A DNA stretch of 64,000 nt. Source: Afipia carboxidovorans OM5 (GTDB taxonomy: Bacteria; Pseudomonadota; Alphaproteobacteria; Rhizobiales; Xanthobacteraceae). The notes beneath the pieces are model-generated. The model ran no database searches and was not told the origin of the DNA. It saw nothing but the letters and a program-made list of their open reading frames with translations. The first letter of the stretch is position 1; each line of letters opens with the position of its first letter. The stretch lies in the NCBI RefSeq assembly GCF_000218565.1, contig NC_015684.1:186001-250000 (forward strand). Direction: 5' to 3'. A program made the translations under genes and the position numbers. Shown in pieces: positions 46,208 to 56,665 of the stretch.

Positions 46208-46717
46208 TCAGGCGCCCCAGGCGAAAGCCACCTTGTCGAGCGCCTTCGGTCCGAACTGCTCGGAGGAACGCGCCACCATGCGGCCGCCAAGGCTCTGGTA
46301 GAAGCCGACCGCCGGATCGTTGTCCGACAGCGCCCAGATCACCATGCTCTTCAGCCCGCTCTGCATCAGGTCACGCCGTGCGGCTGCGAACAGCCGGCGG
46401 CCGAAGCCGAGGCCCTGGAACTCCGGGCGCAGATACAGTTCGTAGATTTCGCCGTCGAAATGCAGGCTGCGGGCGCGGTTGCGGCCGTAATTGGCATAGC
46501 CTGCGATCCGGTCGCCGAACGAGAGCACGCTGATGCGGCTGCCCTTGCGGATGGCGCCGTTCCACCACTGCGCGCCGCGGCGGTTGATGAGCTTTTCCAG
46601 CTCCGGGCCCGGAATAATACCCTGATAGGCCGAGCGCCACGCCTCGTCATGGGTGGCAGCAATCTCGGAGGCGTCGGCTGTCCGGGCCGGTCGGACTTCG
46701 ATTAGGATCGTGCTCAT
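46208..46717 (-). CDS. GNAT family N-acetyltransferase
   Basis: A 169-residue GNAT protein: N-terminal EVRPARTADASEIAATHDEAW, acetyl-CoA loop ELYLRPEFQGLGFGRRLFAAA (the Q/R-x-x-G-x-G/A motif), and the C-terminal DNDPAVGFYQSLGGRMV. The substrate cannot be inferred. It is a monocistronic gene, with 183 bp before the ppa start downstream and no clear terminator. Confidence 0.9.
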   Translation of the reverse strand: MSTILIEVRPARTADASEIAATHDEAWRSAYQGIIPGPELEKLINRRGAQWWNGAIRKGSRISVLSFGDRIAGYANYGRNRARSLHFDGEIYELYLRPEFQGLGFGRRLFAAARRDLMQSGLKSMVIWALSDNDPAVGFYQSLGGRMVARSSEQFGPKALDKVAFAWGA

Positions 46718-46916
46718 GACACAATCAAAGCAACTCGCCGGGCGCTCGACAAGGTCTATCGTTAATTATCGGTTAAAATGTGGGGTTTTTGCATCACGCC
46801 TCCCGCCGCCGTCCTGAAACGGGACATCTTTTGAAGTCGCGCGATCAAAGGGTTGCAAAATGGCGCACCCGGATAAGAGCGCGAGCGTTTGCCGCATCCC
46901 GCGCGAACGCCGCACG

Positions 46917-48158
46917 CTATTTGCCGAGCACTTCGCGAGCCGCACGTGCCCCGCTGTCGCGCGCACCATGGGCGGTCGAGAAGAAGTGCGACGACGTCGC
47001 TTCGCCGGCAAAGAACAGCCGCCCGTCGACGGGTGCTGCGAGAATGGCGCGATCGCCGGCGTGTCCCGGCAGTGCATGCGAGTAGGAGCCGCGCGCGAAA
47101 GTGTCGTGCGCCCAGCGCGATGATGATAGCGGCGTGAGGCGTTTTCGAAAATCATTGCCGAGCAGGCCCGCGATTTCCTCGATTGCCGCTTGCGCCAGCG
47201 CGCCTTCACCCGCGTCTTCCAGTTCGCGCGCGTACGTGCCTGCAAAGTAGCCTTCGATGCACGCCATGCCCTGCGGCCGCAGATGATAAGCGCCGGTCTT
47301 CACCGTGTGGCTGCGCCCGCGCAGATTGCCGTCGGGTGGCAGATCATCCGGTCGCTCCAGTGCGAGCATCACCTTGTCGGCAAGGCCGTGCGGCAGACCC
47401 GCAGCGGCGTTCACTTTGTCGGGAAGTGCAGGCGTAAAGCCGATCGTTTCGCTCGCGATGAGGTCGGTGGGAATCGTGACGATCGTCTTGTCCGCGGTGA
47501 GCGTGCCGCGCGACGTTTCAAGTCGCAGCCGCGGGCCGGAATGATCGATCAACGTCACGCGGGTGTTGAATGCGACATCGCAGGTCGTGCCGTAAGCCGT
47601 GACAAGCGCGCCATAGCCTTTCGCCACGCGCCAGTTGATCTCGGTGTCTTCATAGGCCGCCATGTCATGCACCGAGGCTTGATCGAGTTCGCAGCCGTTG
47701 ATGTAGGTCGAGACCGCATCGATCTGCGCATTCCAGCGATTGCCTGGCTCGAGGAAATCGCTCGCGGCGCGGTCGGGCTCATCGGTCGCGGCGAGTGCGC
47801 GGTCGAAAAAATCGTCAAGCGCTGTGAAGAATTCGTCGCGCTCGGTTTGCGGAAAGGCGATGTCGAACGTCTGCTGCCGCCACGGCGGGCGTTCGGTGTT
47901 GATCACGAAGCCGAGCTCGCGTGCGATCGGCACGAAGGAGTTTTTATTGGCCGAGTGCAGCCAGCCGCAGCCGACGTCGAAGATCACGCCATTGGCGAGC
48001 GTTCGCGTGAAAGCGCGGCCGCCAAGGCGGTCGCGTGCTTCGAGCACGAGAACCGACAACCCATGGTCACGCAAGGCGTGAGCCGCGCCAAGACCTGCCG
48101 CTCCCGCGCCGATGATCGCGACATCGATGTGAGAGGGGAGGGACATACGAGCCATCAA
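46917..48158 (-). CDS. Flavin monoamine oxidase-like FAD-dependent oxidoreductase
   Basis: A 413-residue amine oxidase-family flavoprotein: FAD-binding VAIIGAGAAGLGAAHALRDHG and VLEARDRLGGRAFTRT at the N-terminus, VGCGWLHSANKN near the substrate side, and the C-terminal FAD contact DGRLFFAGEATSSHFFSTAHGARDSG in two adjoining stretches. It should oxidise a primary or secondary amine. No signal peptide. Starts ATG 48158; Met5 (48146) is also possible. Substrate unknown; it is flanked by repeats and stands alone. Confidence 0.9.
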   Translation of the reverse strand: MMARMSLPSHIDVAIIGAGAAGLGAAHALRDHGLSVLVLEARDRLGGRAFTRTLANGVIFDVGCGWLHSANKNSFVPIARELGFVINTERPPWRQQTFDIAFPQTERDEFFTALDDFFDRALAATDEPDRAASDFLEPGNRWNAQIDAVSTYINGCELDQASVHDMAAYEDTEINWRVAKGYGALVTAYGTTCDVAFNTRVTLIDHSGPRLRLETSRGTLTADKTIVTIPTDLIASETIGFTPALPDKVNAAAGLPHGLADKVMLALERPDDLPPDGNLRGRSHTVKTGAYHLRPQGMACIEGYFAGTYARELEDAGEGALAQAAIEEIAGLLGNDFRKRLTPLSSSRWAHDTFARGSYSHALPGHAGDRAILAAPVDGRLFFAGEATSSHFFSTAHGARDSGARAAREVLGK

Positions 48159-48188
48159 GGATGATTACAGGCTGGAATTATATAGGCC

Positions 48189-48270
48189 GTCATTGCGCGG
48201 AGCCACAGCGACGAAGCGATCCAGTCCAGGCTGTTACTGCTCTTGATTGATTCGCTTCGCTCGCAATGAC
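48189..48270. repeat. Intergenic palindromic repeat, family B (copy 3)
   Basis: It starts GTCATTGCGCGGAGCC and ends TTCGCTCGCAATGAC, with the internal GACGAAGCGATCCAG arm. It lies between the typA terminator and the amine oxidase start. Confidence 0.8.
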
Positions 48271-48301
48271 GAAAGTGTGAAGCACACTCAAAACAAAAAT
48301 A

Positions 48302-48319
48302 CCCGGCACAAAGGCCGGG
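48302..48319 (-). terminator. Rho-independent terminator of typA
   Basis: On the minus strand CCCGGC-CTTTGT-GCCGGG is followed by TATTTTTGTTTT, 31 bp after the typA stop. Short GC stem plus T-rich tail is a good intrinsic terminator. Confidence 0.85.
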
Positions 48320-48350
48320 CATTTGGAAATTGTTTGAGGGATGCAGGCGA

Positions 48351-50174
<1,824 letters not shown>

Positions 50175-50238
50175 AAATGTATCCTGGGCCGCCGTGGCGG
50201 CGTTCAAGCGGGCGGCCAGATCGCGGCCCGAAAAAGAG

Positions 50239-50266
50239 GTGCCCGGCTCTTGATCGAACCGGGCAC
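50239..50266 (-). terminator. Rho-independent terminator of the TAXI-protein gene
   Basis: On the minus strand GTGCCCGG-(12 nt)-CCGGGCAC is followed by CTCTTTTT. It lies 123 bp downstream of the TAXI gene stop and about 65 bp upstream of the typA ATG, so it could also sit in the typA leader. Confidence 0.65.
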
Positions 50267-50388
50267 GCGCTGCGGCGCAATATAGTCACGGATGCCTCAA
50301 AAACAACGAATAATTCGAGGAGATCGGCCCCTGCTGCGAAAAAACCTTAACGTGCCCGGGGCCCGGCCGGACGCCATGGCCCCGAAAC

Positions 50389-51804
50389 CTAAGCCACCTG
50401 GGCGGGGCTTGGCGGCCGCCCGGTCCATGTCTTCTCCGGCAGGTTGATGAGGAACATCTTCCGGTCGGCGACTGCGTTATGGAACTGTTCCAGGGCGATG
50501 CTGAACGCCGTCAGCGAGCCTTCCTCGATGATGCCATCCTCGAAGCAGTGCAGGGTGTCACGCATGATGACATCGGCCTCCGCCTGCATGGCGTCGAGTT
50601 CCTCGATGGAATCGCTGGTGCGCGCGGCGGTGAGCATTTCAAGAAGCCGCTCGCGCAGCCCCGAATTGGTGACGCGCTCGTCCCGGTGAATGTGGCCGGA
50701 GAACCAGGCGCCGAGCGAGCCTGCCACCGACAGCAGCATGATGATGCCCCAGATGTAATCGCTGTATTTGTCGAGGAAGCTGCGTTCCTCGCCGTCCACG
50801 AAGGCTGCCGCGCCGGGGTGGGCGGGGATGGCCGCATCCTTGTCGGTGTCGGGCGTCTCGATCTTGGCCGATTGCGGGAACTCATTGAGGATCGCCTGCC
50901 GCGCGCCGAACAATTGCCGGGCAAAGGTCGCGACCTTTGTATCGGAGAGCGAGCGTCTCGCCGCGAAGTAATGGCCGACAGTAATCGTGGAGAGGGTCGC
51001 GTTCGGCCGCGGCGGCGAGGTGTTGAAGGTGCCCGCGGGAATCTCGCCGGAATCGTAGGGCGCGTATTTCTGCGCAATCGCTTCCGCAGTCTCGAGCGAG
51101 AGGAAGCGCGGCTCAATGCCCGGGCGTGAGGTGGCCGCAATCGCTTCTGCGGTGATGCGGCTGTTGAGCGGGCCGACCGCCATATAGGCGTCGAGCTTGG
51201 TCGCACGCAGCGCCTCCGAGATGCCCGCTGTCGGGAACTGGGAGACGGTCACGCTGTCAGGCGCGACGCCCGATTGATCTAGGATGACGTGCAGCAGATT
51301 GACGTTCGCCTTTGTGCGGCCGACCACGCCGATGGTCTTGCCGGCAAGCTGTTTGATGCTGGTGATCTTCGGCTTCTTGCCGGCGTCGTTCGGCACCCAG
51401 ATCACGACGAAGTTTTTGCGCAGATAGGCGACCATGCCCGCATTCTTCGGCAGGTCGACGTCGCCGCGCACGATCGCGAGATCGATCTTGCCCTGCGCGA
51501 GGTCGGCGGCACTCTCGGCCGCGCCCTCGGTGATCACCGGGCGCAGGCGGATCGCCGCGCGGTCGCGCGAAAAGGCCTGGCTCAGGGCTTGAACGACCTT
51601 GACGTCATCGCTGTTCGGCGGCCCGACGGCGATGTGCAGCGTCACCGGCCGCAGCATGTAATAGGTGATGCCGCCGGCAACGGCGAACAGCGCAAGGATC
51701 GCAGCGATCACCATCAGAAGCGCGCGCTCACGCCGGCGCGTCCGCGCCGACGATATCCCGTGGGATTGTGAGGCTGGCTGCGTCGAAAGATCGTTTCTTG
51801 CCAT
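50389..51804 (-). CDS. TAXI-family TRAP-type solute-binding protein with membrane anchors
   Basis: A 471-residue protein. An N-terminal helix (ALLMVIAAILALFAVAGGIT) anchors it. The periplasmic TAXI substrate-binding domain (about 55-330, HIAVGPPNSDDVKVVQALSQ, IVRGDVDLPKNAG, IKQLAGKTIGVVG) follows, then a second membrane helix (YIWGIIMLLSVAGSLGAWFS) and a 90-residue cytoplasmic helical tail. Normal TAXI receptors are soluble and work with a DctQM permease; no permease gene is adjacent. This layout suggests a sensor or scaffold rather than a transport receptor. The ATG at 51804 gives MARNDLSTQP. Confidence 0.85.
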   Translation of the reverse strand: MARNDLSTQPASQSHGISSARTRRRERALLMVIAAILALFAVAGGITYYMLRPVTLHIAVGPPNSDDVKVVQALSQAFSRDRAAIRLRPVITEGAAESAADLAQGKIDLAIVRGDVDLPKNAGMVAYLRKNFVVIWVPNDAGKKPKITSIKQLAGKTIGVVGRTKANVNLLHVILDQSGVAPDSVTVSQFPTAGISEALRATKLDAYMAVGPLNSRITAEAIAATSRPGIEPRFLSLETAEAIAQKYAPYDSGEIPAGTFNTSPPRPNATLSTITVGHYFAARRSLSDTKVATFARQLFGARQAILNEFPQSAKIETPDTDKDAAIPAHPGAAAFVDGEERSFLDKYSDYIWGIIMLLSVAGSLGAWFSGHIHRDERVTNSGLRERLLEMLTAARTSDSIEELDAMQAEADVIMRDTLHCFEDGIIEEGSLTAFSIALEQFHNAVADRKMFLINLPEKTWTGRPPSPAQVA

Positions 51805-51974
51805 ACTCCACCGCAGGGCCGCCGCCCGCTGCCCGGACTGGGCAGCACGGATTGCGAAGATTATCGTACCAGACATTGCGGCGGAATGCCGCCGGAACCG
51901 GGATGTTGGTTAGCGGGCCCGCAGGCCGGTTCGGTGCGTTCAGATACGCAAAGGAACTTTGGGAGGAGAGGACG

Positions 51975-52277
51975 ATGGGCGATCTGCTTTCAGACGAGGC
52001 ACGACGTGCAGCGTTGGTGGAGCTTCCAGGCTGGCGCGAGGCCGATGGCGGCAAGGCGTTCACCCGGACGTTCACCTTCCGCAACTTCAACGAAGCCTTC
52101 GGTTTCATGACCCGCGCGGCGCTTGTGGCGGAAAAGAACGATCACCATCCGGACTGGCGCAATGTCTACAAGACCGTCGAGGTGAACCTTTCGACCCATG
52201 ACGCAGGTGGTATCACCGCGCGCGACGTCGCGCTCGCCAAAAAAATGAACGAGATCGCGGCCCGGTTCGGCATCTAG
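51975..52277 (+). CDS. Pterin-4a-carbinolamine dehydratase
   Basis: A 100-residue PCD/DCoH protein: VAEKNDHHPDWRNVYKTVEV contains the active-site E-K-x-x-H-H-P-x-W motif, and LSTHDAGGITARDVALAKKM the conserved H/D-x-G-G-x-T stretch. It dehydrates 4a-hydroxytetrahydrobiopterin. No phenylalanine hydroxylase gene is nearby; in such cases a role with the molybdenum cofactor or other pterins has been proposed. The ATG at 51975 follows GGAGGAGAGG. It diverges from the TAXI gene. Confidence 0.93.
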   Translation: MGDLLSDEARRAALVELPGWREADGGKAFTRTFTFRNFNEAFGFMTRAALVAEKNDHHPDWRNVYKTVEVNLSTHDAGGITARDVALAKKMNEIAARFGI

Positions 52278-52379
52278 TGTGGTGGAGTTCTGCGGCGGAT
52301 TTGCTGCTTGTGGGAGGCGGACTGCTTTCCCATGTAATTCTGGCAAGCGGAACCAGAACGGGAGTGGCGCAACAGAGCC

Positions 52380-52757
52380 ATGACGCAGACCGAACACAGC
52401 ATCGATCTCGACACCAAGGCGCTGGTGAACGATCCCGAGCGCCTGCGTGAGAGCTTCTGGATCAAGCTGAAGCGGGTCGCCGCGAAAGTGCCGTTCGCGG
52501 AGGATCTGCTGGCGGCCTATTACTGCGCGTTCGACCGCGAGACGCCGCGCCATGTCCAGGTGGCGCTTCTCGGCGCCATCGCCTATTTCGTGCTGCCGCT
52601 CGATTTCATGCCGGACGTCCTGCCGGTGCTTGGCTTCACTGACGATGCCGCGGTGCTTGCGACCGCGATCCGGCTCGTTTCGAGCCACATCACCTCCGAT
52701 CACCGCCAGGCTGCGCATGCCGCGCTTCATCGCGGAATCGCGGAGGATGAGGCGTAA
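52380..52757 (+). CDS. YkvA family (DUF1232) protein
   Basis: A 125-residue protein: the DUF1232 core LLGAIAYFVLPLDFMPDVLPVLGFTDDAAVL in two overlapping blocks, with the membrane-embedded P-L-D-x-x-P-D signature. N-terminal helices are soluble (VAAKVPFAEDLLAAYYCAFD). Function unknown in any organism. It follows the PCD gene by 102 bp on the same strand. ATG at 52380, without a strong ribosome-binding site. Confidence 0.9.
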   Translation: MTQTEHSIDLDTKALVNDPERLRESFWIKLKRVAAKVPFAEDLLAAYYCAFDRETPRHVQVALLGAIAYFVLPLDFMPDVLPVLGFTDDAAVLATAIRLVSSHITSDHRQAAHAALHRGIAEDEA

Positions 52758-52904
52758 ATCCGCCAGCCCCAAAAGCGGCACATTGCTGCGGTTTGGCTGA
52801 TCGGCGGAATCAGTGCAAACTCCTGCCAATCTTCGTCGATTCCTGTTTTTCGGTAAGGCCGGCGCGGGCACCCCGCCCGTTATGGCCGATCAAAGAGGTT
52901 CTTC

Positions 52905-53546
52905 ATGATCTTGCGGATGCGGGCACCTGTGATCGCAATGGCGCTCATCGGATGGATGACCATGCCTGTCTCGGCGCAAACCCAGTCTCCCAAGGCCAAG
53001 GCGGCCCCAAAGGCGGCCCCGGCAAAATCCGGCAAGGCTGCGCCGGCCGCGAAGTCGAATGCCAAGCCCGCGTCGCCGAAGCTGGCGGCGGGTGGTGCGG
53101 AACCCACTCTTGTCGGCCAGTACGCGAACTGGGGCGCCTATGTCGCGGCTCCGGGCGGCAAGAAGGTGTGCTTCGCCCTCGCCAAGCCCTCGTCGTCCAA
53201 AACCAATCCACCGAACCGCCCGCGCGATCCCGCCTATGTGTTCGTCTCGACCCGGCCCGCCGAGAAGGTGACGAACGAGGTATCGGTCATGATGGGCTAC
53301 CCGCTCAAGTCCGGCGCGGATGGCTCGTTCGCGATCGGCAGCGCGAATTATGCGATGTATGCCCAAGGCGACGGGCTCTGGATCAAGAATGCCGCCGAGG
53401 AGGATCGCCTGATCGATGCGATGCGCAAGGGCGCGGACGCGACCGTCAAGGCCACCTCGTCAAAAGGCACCGAGACCACCGACGTGTTCTCGCTGAAGGG
53501 GCTGTCCCAGGCGCTCGATAAGGTCGCGCAGGAGTGCAAGCGCTAG
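52905..53546 (+). CDS. Invasion-associated locus B (IalB) family protein
   Basis: A 213-residue exported protein: signal peptide (MRAPVIAMALIGWMTMPVSA), an Ala/Lys/Pro-rich linker (AKAAPKAAPAKSGKAAPAAK), then an IalB domain (VGQYANWGAYVAAPGGKKVC, YVFVSTRPAEKVTNEVSVMM, and a C-terminal KVAQECKR). Two Cys, in KKVCFAL and the final QECKR, could form a disulphide. In Bartonella IalB aids entry into erythrocytes; in free-living relatives the family is periplasmic with unknown role. ATG at 52905 or Met5 at 52917. Confidence 0.9.
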   Translation: MILRMRAPVIAMALIGWMTMPVSAQTQSPKAKAAPKAAPAKSGKAAPAAKSNAKPASPKLAAGGAEPTLVGQYANWGAYVAAPGGKKVCFALAKPSSSKTNPPNRPRDPAYVFVSTRPAEKVTNEVSVMMGYPLKSGADGSFAIGSANYAMYAQGDGLWIKNAAEEDRLIDAMRKGADATVKATSSKGTETTDVFSLKGLSQALDKVAQECKR

Positions 53547-53554
53547 CCTAGGGC

Positions 53555-53636
53555 GTCATTGTGAGGAGCGTGAGCTTCGAGGCAATCCTGTCGGGTGAGG
53601 GGCGGTCTGGATTGCGTCGCTATCGCTCGCAATGAC
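53555..53636. repeat. Intergenic palindromic repeat, family B (copy 4)
   Basis: It starts GTCATTGTGAGGAGCG and ends TATCGCTCGCAATGAC, with GGCAATCCTG and CTGGATTGCG in the centre. It separates the IalB gene from rlmN. Confidence 0.8.
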
Positions 53637-53713
53637 GAAAATCCTAGGTTTTGGGCTCGATTCACGGAATCTGCGCCTTTCCACGGCGGTGTGAAAAGCC
53701 TATTTGAAGCGCC

Positions 53714-54928
53714 ATGAACCCCACGATGACGCCAGCGGAGGCGCGCACCGAAGCGCCCCTCGAGAAGATCGCGCAAGAGGTCTATGTCGCGCCCGAGAAG
53801 CCCTCGCTGATCGGCCTGTCGCGCGATGAGCTGATGGCGCGGCTGGGCGAGCTTGGCGTCGCCGACAAGCAGCGCAAGATGCGCGCCCAGCAACTCTGGC
53901 ACTGGATGTATGTGCGCGGTGCGCGCTCCTTCGAGGAGATGTCGAACGTCTCGAAGGATATGCGCGCGCAACTCGCGGCGCATTTCACTGTGGATCGCCC
54001 CGAGGTTGTCGCCGAGCAGGTCTCGAACGACGGCACGCGCAAATGGCTGCTGCGGATGCCGGGTGACGGCGTCGGCCGCGCGCATGAGGTCGAGTGCGTC
54101 TACATTCCTGAAACCGATCGCGGCACGCTGTGCGTGTCCTCTCAGGTCGGCTGCACACTCAACTGTTCGTTCTGCCACACCGGCACGCAGCGCCTCGTGC
54201 GCAATCTCACCGCGGGCGAGATCGTCGGCCAGGTGATGGTGGCACGTGACCGGCTGAACGATTGGGTCGATCGCGAAACGCCAAACGGCAATCGTCTCGT
54301 CACCAACGTGGTGATGATGGGCATGGGCGAGCCGCTCTACAATTTCGATGCGGTGCGCGATGCGCTGAAGATCATGTCGGATGGCGAGGGCATCGGCCTG
54401 TCGCGACGGCGGATCACGTTGTCGACCTCTGGCGTGGTGCCGAACATCGCGCGGATCGGGGAAGAGACCGGCGTGATGCTCGCGATCTCGCTGCATGCGG
54501 TGCGCGACGAGTTGCGCAACGAACTGGTGCCGCTCAATCGCAAATATCCCATCGCGCAGCTTCTTGATGCGTGCCGCAATTATCCCGGCGCATCGAACGC
54601 GCGCCGCATCACGTTCGAGTATGTGATGCTGAAGGGCGTCAACGATTCGCTCGACGATGCGAAACTGCTGGTGAAGCTGCTCAAGGGTATTCCCGCCAAG
54701 ATCAATCTCATTCCGTTCAATCCGTGGCCGGGCTCGGTCTACGAATGCTCGGACTGGGAGCAGATCGAACAGTTCTCCGAATACGTCTTCAACGCAGGCT
54801 ATTCCTCGCCGGTGCGCACGCCGCGCGGCCGCGACATTCTTGCGGCGTGCGGACAGTTGAAATCGGAAACCGAGAAATTGTCGGTGCGCGAGCGCGACGC
54901 GCTGCGCGCGATGGCGATGACGGATTGA
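53714..54928 (+). CDS. rlmN: Dual-specificity RNA methyltransferase RlmN
   Basis: A 404-residue radical-SAM enzyme: the cluster motif is CTLNCSFCHTG near residue 155; SSQVGCTLN and GMGEPLYNFDAV are RlmN-specific; the C-terminal resolving Cys lies in ILAACGQLKSE. It methylates C2 of A2503 in 23S rRNA and A37 of some tRNAs. The N-terminal helical domain reads KMRAQQLWHWMYVRGA. Length is in the usual range. Start ATG 53714 fits; a family B repeat precedes it. Confidence 0.97.
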   Translation: MNPTMTPAEARTEAPLEKIAQEVYVAPEKPSLIGLSRDELMARLGELGVADKQRKMRAQQLWHWMYVRGARSFEEMSNVSKDMRAQLAAHFTVDRPEVVAEQVSNDGTRKWLLRMPGDGVGRAHEVECVYIPETDRGTLCVSSQVGCTLNCSFCHTGTQRLVRNLTAGEIVGQVMVARDRLNDWVDRETPNGNRLVTNVVMMGMGEPLYNFDAVRDALKIMSDGEGIGLSRRRITLSTSGVVPNIARIGEETGVMLAISLHAVRDELRNELVPLNRKYPIAQLLDACRNYPGASNARRITFEYVMLKGVNDSLDDAKLLVKLLKGIPAKINLIPFNPWPGSVYECSDWEQIEQFSEYVFNAGYSSPVRTPRGRDILAACGQLKSETEKLSVRERDALRAMAMTD

Positions 54929-54977
54929 ACGGCGGACGTTTGATCATCGGCGATCCGTTCGGCGAGCACGATAGATT

Positions 54978-55108
54978 CCCTCTCCCCCATAGCTCGTCGA
55001 AGACGAGCGGGAGAGGGTAGGGGTGAGGAGCTTTAAGTGTCTCGATTGATATCTAGGCCCCCTCACCCGCCGCGCTTTGCGCGTCGACCTCTCCCCAACG
55101 GGGAGAGG
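54978..55108. repeat. Composite CCTCTCCCC-type intergenic repeat, family C
   Basis: The left arm has CCCTCTCCCCCATAGCTCGT and GGGAGAGGGTAGGGGTGAGG; the right part has CCCCCTCACCC and a perfect hairpin CCTCTCCCCAACGGGGAGAGG at 55088-55108. It lies between rlmN and a membrane-protein gene and ends near a GTCGCAATGAC remnant of family B (about 55117-55127). The CCTCTCCCC arm also makes the acs terminator at 26028. Confidence 0.7.
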
Positions 55109-55154
55109 TGAAAGAATGTCGCAATGACAGAGTATTTTTTAGAGTAGTTGTCAT

Positions 55155-55601
55155 ATGCCCCTGATCGGACGGTTGTTCGCGACTTTTTTCGGCTTCCTGG
55201 CGGCCTGCTTCGTCGCCGGTGCAGTGGTGGCGTTCGCGCTGGTGTTTCCCGAAATGCAGCTCGAGACGCTGGAGATCGACAGCAGCGTGCTTGAGGTGGT
55301 GATCGGCATCGGCTTCGTGCTGCTCAGCGGTTTTGCGCTGCTGCCGGCGCTGATCGCGATCCTGCTGACGGAAGCCTTCTCGATCCGGCATATCCTTGCC
55401 TATGCCGTGTTCGGCGGTCTCGCGGGGCTTGGCTGCTACCTCGCCTTCGTCCCGTTCGATACCGTGACGATGACGTTTGAGGGCATCGTGCGCCGGCATC
55501 TCGAAGTCATGGTCGGCGCCGGTATTCTTGGCGGTGTGGTGTACTGGCTGATCGCGGGGCGCGGCGCTGGTGGGTGGCGGAGCGAACCGCCGCGACCCTG
55601 A
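55155..55601 (+). CDS. Hypothetical integral membrane protein
   Basis: A 148-residue protein with four predicted membrane helices (LFATFFGFLAACFVAGAVVA, VVIGIGFVLLSGFALLPALI, HILAYAVFGGLAGLGCYLAF, MVGAGILGGVVYWLIAG). No family is firmly recognised, though similar four-helix proteins are common in Bradyrhizobium-like genomes. ATG at 55155, no strong ribosome-binding site. The PAP2 gene begins 44 bp after it. Confidence 0.75.
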   Translation: MPLIGRLFATFFGFLAACFVAGAVVAFALVFPEMQLETLEIDSSVLEVVIGIGFVLLSGFALLPALIAILLTEAFSIRHILAYAVFGGLAGLGCYLAFVPFDTVTMTFEGIVRRHLEVMVGAGILGGVVYWLIAGRGAGGWRSEPPRP

Positions 55602-55645
55602 CGGGGCGGCTTTGCAGAATTGGGCGCTTCGGCTACACAGCCGCC

Positions 55646-56464
55646 ATGAACCGCACCGGCCTTCTCATTGCACTCGGGTTGACGCTCGTTTTCGTGGGCG
55701 CGTTTGTTGTCTGCCCTGACCTCGACATGAGGATCGCAGCGTATTTCTACGATGCGGGCACCCGGCATTTTCCGATGTCGGAGGTGACGTGGGCGACGAT
55801 CGCGCGCCGCGGCGCGATGTGGGTGGCATGGGCGTTCGTGCTGCCGTCCATCATTGCGGTGGTGGTGAAGCTGTTTCGCCCGATCAATCCGCTGATGATC
55901 CGCGGCCGCACGGCGCTGTTTCTGCTCTCGACCATCCTACTCTCGGCGGTGTTTCTGTCGAACGTGGCGTTCAAGAGCCATTGGGGCCGGCCGCGGCCGG
56001 TGCATGTGGTGGAGTTCAACGGCAAGGATCAGTTCGTGCCGTGGTGGGATTGGCGCGGCACCTGTCCGAAGAACTGCTCGTTCTTCTCCGGTGAGGGAGC
56101 GACCGCGTTCTGGACCTACGCTCCGGCGGCGCTCGCACCTCCGCAATGGCGTCCGCTTGCCTACGTCGGCGCCACCGCGTTCGGCCTCGCCACCGGCGGC
56201 CTGCGGATGGCTTTCGGCGGGCATTTCGCGAGCGATGTGATCGTCTCGGGTCTCGTGTCGTTTCTGGTGGTCTGGCTCGTCTATGCTTTGATCTATCGCT
56301 GGCCGCGGACGAAGCTGACGGACGAGGATGTCGATGCCTGGCTGACGCGCCTGGCCTGGCCGGGCTATCGATGGCGGCAGAAGAAGCTGTGGGGCCTTGA
56401 GGTCGGGCCCTCGCCGCATATCAGGCCGGGAGAGAAAACCGGAAGCCAGACGTCGTCATCCTGA
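55646..56464 (+). CDS. PAP2-family membrane phosphatase (LpxE/LpxF-like)
   Basis: A 272-residue protein with about six membrane helices. The three PAP2 motifs are KSHWGRPRP (KxxxxxRP), SFFSGEGATAF in place of PSGH, and GGLRMAFGGHFASDV (SRxxxxxHxxxD-like, with GLR instead of SR). The Gly-Glu in motif 2 replaces the usual Gly-His, as in a known subgroup of lipid A and phospholipid phosphatases. It would remove a phosphate from a lipid at the periplasmic face. ATG at 55646. Confidence 0.87.
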   Translation: MNRTGLLIALGLTLVFVGAFVVCPDLDMRIAAYFYDAGTRHFPMSEVTWATIARRGAMWVAWAFVLPSIIAVVVKLFRPINPLMIRGRTALFLLSTILLSAVFLSNVAFKSHWGRPRPVHVVEFNGKDQFVPWWDWRGTCPKNCSFFSGEGATAFWTYAPAALAPPQWRPLAYVGATAFGLATGGLRMAFGGHFASDVIVSGLVSFLVVWLVYALIYRWPRTKLTDEDVDAWLTRLAWPGYRWRQKKLWGLEVGPSPHIRPGEKTGSQTSSS

Positions 56465-56665
56465 GCCGCTATTTGCGCCGGGGCGACCAGAAAAGCCGTT
56501 GTCGGCGGCCTTCCCATCATCCCGCAATCTTTCTATAGACAACTGATCTGATCCCGGCGGCGGCGTGATCCAATCCGTCAGTCGCCAATCAACGCGTTCC
56601 GTCCGCTGCGCGATTTGTCGTCGCGCATCCAACCCGCCAAACGAAATTGCCTGAATGGACGTTCG

